Assembly (NCBI GenBank): GCA_000469685.2
Contig: LS997562.1
Coordinates: 8,756,007 to 8,820,006 of the forward strand
DNA from: Haemonchus contortus
Taxonomy: Eukaryota > Nematoda > Chromadorea > Rhabditida > Trichostrongylidae
DNA length: 64,000 nt
Reading direction: 5' to 3'
Shown piece after piece: positions 60,501 through 64,000 of the stretch. Both the position numbers and the translations under genes were made by a program. Under the pieces are notes generated by a model. It was not told the DNA's origin, did not search any database, and worked only from the letters and a program-made list of their open reading frames with translations. Position 1 is the stretch's first letter. Every line of letters begins with the position of its first letter.

Positions 60501-63500
60501 GCTGGCTTTACCGATTTTGGCTGGTGACCATGTGACTATGGCAATGGGAACTGGTCTCGTACACACTTCCTTCGCTCATGGGTTCACCGATTACCAGGTT
60601 CGACTTTGTCTTGCTCGTATACTGTCGTGTACGCATATTTCAGAGTTGTTGTACCGCCCTGAATATGTTTTTTTTTGAATCTTTTCCATAGAAACCCTAA
60701 ACTCAATTTCAAATCAATTTACTAACGTTCCTTTTCTGTTCCTGTGTATAGTTGACGTTTCTGAATTCAGTTGATCAAAATATACATATGTGTTGAAAGG
60801 AGTGTGTTTCTTTTCAGATAGCTGTAGATGGAAATTATAAGGTAGAAAGTTTTGTGGACGAAGACGGTCGGTATACACGACACCTTGGGACCAGCCTTGA
60901 AGGAAAGGACGTACTCGGAGATGGGCAACGTGAAGTCATCAAGTTCGTGATCTGCTCCTTTCTTGTTCGTTCTTTTTCGTTTCGAAAACTCAACAAGCTG
61001 ATCTCTATCTTATCTGGTTATGCTGTAGTCTAGTCTTCGTTTTGGTGGGAAACATTTCTTTTCCTGCTCTGCTGTCGCATTCACATCTCCTTTACTTTGC
61101 AAATCGAATTCCTTTCAGTGTCTCCTGCTCTCTGAAATTCTTTTAGAGAAGGTTCTGGTGTAACAGACTTTGAAAAATTCTGTCGGACCCTTCACGTCGG
61201 AATTTTTTAGACTTACTTTTCACTCGTATTTTTGTAGGCTCCATGTTTATTATGTAATAATTTCCCCAGGAAAGTTTTTATCTCCACTTCAAGCCGAACT
61301 TTATATACACTTGTCGTAGAATGAGAGGCAAAATTCAGAATTCTGATCTTCGAAACGGCTTTAGTAAACAATCACTGCCACGACTTCCACAAACTGACGT
61401 TCAGCTCGTATTTTTCACATTATCAGTCGATCTACTTCTCTACTTCCCTTGCTTATGTCTTCTTCATTTTCAACTTATGGGTTGAGCTTTTACATTTCTC
61501 TTCCTTGTGCCCTTTTTATTTCTCAGCTTCCACGCATTTCCTTTCTCTCATACACCTATGTAGAGCTGTTTCTATTCTTGCCTTCCACTGTTTATTAGTT
61601 TATTTTCATTTCATAATTTTTCATGATGTTTATTTATTTGTTTATTATTTATTTATTCGTGTTCATATTTGAGAATTCTCCGGAAGGATGTCGTTCATCA
61701 GGATAAATACAAACATTCCTATCCCTACGACTGGCGAACAAAGAAGGTGTGTTGTCTATTTTTTTCTATCTTCACAAATAATTATGGTCAGTTCAGTAGT
61801 GCAATCAGAAGTGTACCCAACGGCACCAAAAATGTTTTAAAAAGGGAGGGGGAGGAGGTCGGTTCTCTACCCAACGGCATGCCACCCTTGCGGCATCGAA
61901 TTGCACGCTGTGAAGGGTAAAACTTGATCTCAGTAGAAGATTACGGTAATAGCGCGAACCTTTGCCGCATGAATTCGGGTAGAAGAACCGCCCCTTGCGC
62001 ACATGGTCACACAACCTTTGATGATTGAAGCTCAATTTTCTTTTCTTACCATTTCTACCTGTTGAAATTTCAGCCCGTGATCATCCGCAGTAGTGCACAG
62101 TGGTTCTTCGATGTGTCATCAATTGCTGAACGTGCAGCAGAGCTTGCTAACGGAATCAAGATTGGTAGCGACGATTCCGGTCAGATTTTTTTTGGGTCTA
62201 AAATGATAAGTTGATCTTATTGCTCTAGCCGGTGTATCTGGCTTTTCAAAGTGATGTGCATGATATCGTTGGTTATCATATTAATGGCTTTTTTATTACC
62301 AGTCGCATTGCCCAGCTGTCGCCGGGCATGCTCCTTCTTATGTAATGCCCGGCTACGCCGGGCATCCTCATTCTTATTCAGTAGGATCAAAGATTGGCAC
62401 AAACAATATGGCTTTTACTTTCGATGATGAACATAAAATGAAACTATTTCATTCTAATAATTACTTACACTTCTTATGACTAAGAATCGTTGTGACTGGA
62501 GTTCATACATTAAAAAAACATTTGACCCACTCAAAAGTGTCAGACTTAGTGAAACGTTCGAAATTGCTTACATCCGCGGAGAGATAAATTTCCTTACCTT
62601 ACCTTGCCAACGGAAATAGCAGGAGTATAATGGCATCAGGTCCATAATAATCATGCGACGGGTATTTCTTTGAAACTTCCTCTCACAAGAAAAGTTACAA
62701 TTCAGTATGAACGAATAATGACGGGGGAATGATAGGGCATAACGGGTTGCCAAAGTGGGAAAACCTTTTTTCGAACGAGGCAGAGAAGAAGGTAAAGGGG
62801 AGGCGGTCAAAGTAGACTGTACTAGACTTTGTAAAACCTTCGGTCGTGTACCGATTTAGGAGTGGTCATAAATTTACAGCAGTGTAGCCGTCAATGTTGT
62901 GTCCGTGCCGGCGAGTATGAAAGGATCAAAATTTGAAAGAGTCCACGTTGAAATATGATAAATCACATTGAGCCCTCCTGAGATAACCGACGAATTTAGC
63001 TTCCATACAGCTTCATACAACTTTTAATAGTCTTTGAATGGGTATTGAGTCATCAAAATGGCAATGCGTTGATGGGCCATTTACTATTTACAGCCAGGGT
63101 TTATATGATCCTGTTGTTAGTAAGTTTGTTACCAATATACTCCCATTCCTCACGAGGAAACGAGGTAAAACAGCCCAGGTGGGCTAATGAACTCGGCTGA
63201 CAACAATCTGGCCTGTAATATTACGTGGAAGAAAGGTTTATGGTCATAGAGGTGTCCTAAGGCTTTTCGGTTCCGATAGAAGACCCCCACGAATATAGTT
63301 GCACTAAAGGGTGGGAAGTCGAATAATGTTTAGACTCACCTTTATTCGAATTACTACCTTGTGTCATTGTACTTTTGACATTATCTTTTGTTAGCAAAAG
63401 CAGCTGTTCGAAATGGTCAATTTCAGATTTATCCAACACACTGCGTAAAATGGTATGTTCTCGGCCGTCATGGTGCATTTCTCGCCAGCGTGTTTGGGGA

Positions 63501-63979
63501 ACTCCTATTCCGGCTCTTATTGATGCAAACGGTGAGAGCATATTTGGTAGCAATGAGTACATTGGTAGCAGGTGTAGTAGATAAAGATGGTGCAGAGTAC
63601 TGCTGGCTTGACCACTGAGCTGCAGATGGGTTACAGTGGCGTAGTTCTACAATTCATCCGTGAGGAGGCCGCTACGCCTGGCAGTACCTTTTTAATGTTT
63701 GCGTCTGTTTTTTTGGAATCCATAGTTTCGATGCATAGTACCGAGAGGTGGTTCATTAGATCCTTTAGCTCGCATCAGTCTTGCGGCCCACGGCTTTAAC
63801 CAACTGTGCCATATCGAATTGTTTAAAAATCTTATAAGAGTACTGCAAAAATCTCGAAAAAGTTTTCAGGGACTGCATATATTTCAAAAGAATTGGTGGA
63901 AAGGGTGGCTGATCTTATTGCTGAACATGGACCTGATGTTTGGTGGACCTGCTCAATTGAGGACTTGGTGACGGAGAAG
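57546..63979 (+). CDS. irs-2: Mitochondrial isoleucyl-tRNA synthetase, N-terminal part (3' end off window)
   Basis: Certain exons: 57823-58032, 58631-58744, 58830-58899, 58955-59034, 59218-59352, 59408-59495, 59551-59625, 59748-59858, 60306-60424, 60492-60597, 60818-60942, 61674-61746, 62074-62179, 63395-63531, 63870-63979. The class I Rossmann core shows [15 protein letters not shown] (HIGH box) and [14 protein letters not shown]; the connective/editing domain shows [18 protein letters not shown]-like RHLGTSLEG and [11 protein letters not shown]; then [27 protein letters not shown] and WWTCSIEDL. It charges tRNA-Ile in mitochondria; the KMSKS loop lies beyond the window. The first coding exon is unresolved: an ATG at 57546 ([12 protein letters not shown], presequence-like) fits only with a weak donor. 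Exon 63395-63531 appears frameshifted by one base. Confidence 0.93.
60028..60090 (-). repeat. SINE-like 3' fragment in an IleRS intron
   Basis: TGCGCCACCATTCGACTTCC matches the reversed 3' region of the family (GGCGCCACGCATTCGACTTCC at 51.9 kb). Only this end is present, within intron 59859-60305. Confidence 0.5.
62306..62379. repeat. Two-unit palindromic tandem repeat in an IleRS intron
   Basis: Two units of about 37 bp: one with TGCCCAGCTGTCGCCGGGCA then TGCTCCTTCTTATG, the next with ATGCCCGGCTACGCCGGGCA then TCCTCATTCTTATTC. The second contains a perfect 9-bp stem (ATGCCCGGC / GCCGGGCAT) around TAC; the first stem is partly decayed. Confidence 0.75.
63720..63815 (-). repeat. tRNA-like fragment, possibly a second SINE family
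   Basis: On the minus strand it reads TATGGCACAGTTGGTTAAAG, then GGGCCGCAAGACTGATGCG and GGATCTAATGAACC, the A-box and B-box spacing of a tRNA-derived promoter, but without a pairing acceptor stem. It is unlike the 30.8-kb family. It lies in the last intron of the IleRS model within the window. Confidence 0.4.
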
Positions 63980-64000
63980 GTGGGCTTCTCATCATCTACA

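Noticed and set aside
1..64000. CRISPR arrays, bacterial operons, phage or plasmid features
   Set aside because: Intron-split genes throughout and no regularly spaced repeats; the DNA is eukaryotic.

Overview
The window looks like nuclear DNA of a nematode, most likely a strongylid (hookworm or trichostrongyle type) relative of Caenorhabditis. The evidence is: intron-split genes with GT-AG introns as short as 43-50 bp, splice-acceptor-like sites a few bases upstream of start codons (as expected for spliced-leader trans-splicing), protein families closest to C. elegans proteins recalled from memory, and long repeat-laden intergenic stretches carrying a tRNA-derived SINE-like family, a TA-flanked MITE and a decayed mariner. 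There is no bacterial operon structure, CRISPR array or replication origin. The organism call is inference from gene content.

Region by region. 1-1.4 kb: 3' end of a protein tyrosine phosphatase-like gene whose catalytic Cys and WPD Asp are both replaced (plus strand). 2.85-3.5 kb: broken Hsp70 relic (minus). 6.2-6.5 kb: a possible two-exon orphan. 7.6-11.3 kb: a complete 12-exon septin, probably unc-59 (minus). 15.1-15.6 kb: unidentified exons (plus). 17.2-19.9 kb: the complete ribosome-biogenesis gene NSA2 (plus). 21.6-24.2 kb: a complete four-exon MNX/HB9-type homeobox gene, probably ceh-12 (minus), with a dead mariner in intron 1. 24.2-48 kb: gene-poor, with SINE-like copies, a 526-bp MITE, a long foldback, two unidentified minus-strand genes (28.4-29.6 and 37.8-38.3 kb) and a run of short plus-strand orphan genes (39.98-42.9 kb), one with a signal peptide. 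48.3-52.6 kb: a complete fatty acid 2-hydroxylase, fath-1. 53.2-54.5 kb: NOP10 (nola-3). 54.6-55.8 kb: a 106-residue single-pass membrane protein. 57.0-57.5 kb: proteasome assembly chaperone 3. 57.8 kb to the end: the N-terminal part of mitochondrial isoleucyl-tRNA synthetase (irs-2), running off the window.

How the genes relate: most recognised genes are housekeeping (cytokinesis scaffold, 60S subunit maturation, pseudouridylation and telomerase RNP, proteasome assembly, mitochondrial translation, sphingolipid hydroxylation) plus one neuronal identity factor. The pairs septin/NSA2 and fath-1/nola-3/irs-2 are, from memory, also neighbours on C. elegans chromosome I (W09C5 and C25A1 cosmids), so the window probably preserves microsynteny. 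The plus-strand series NOP10, membrane protein, PSMG3, IleRS may be partly operonic. Exon models were derived by hand from reading frame and splice-phase agreement. Where phases close over all exons I regard the model as strong; orphan genes are marked as uncertain.
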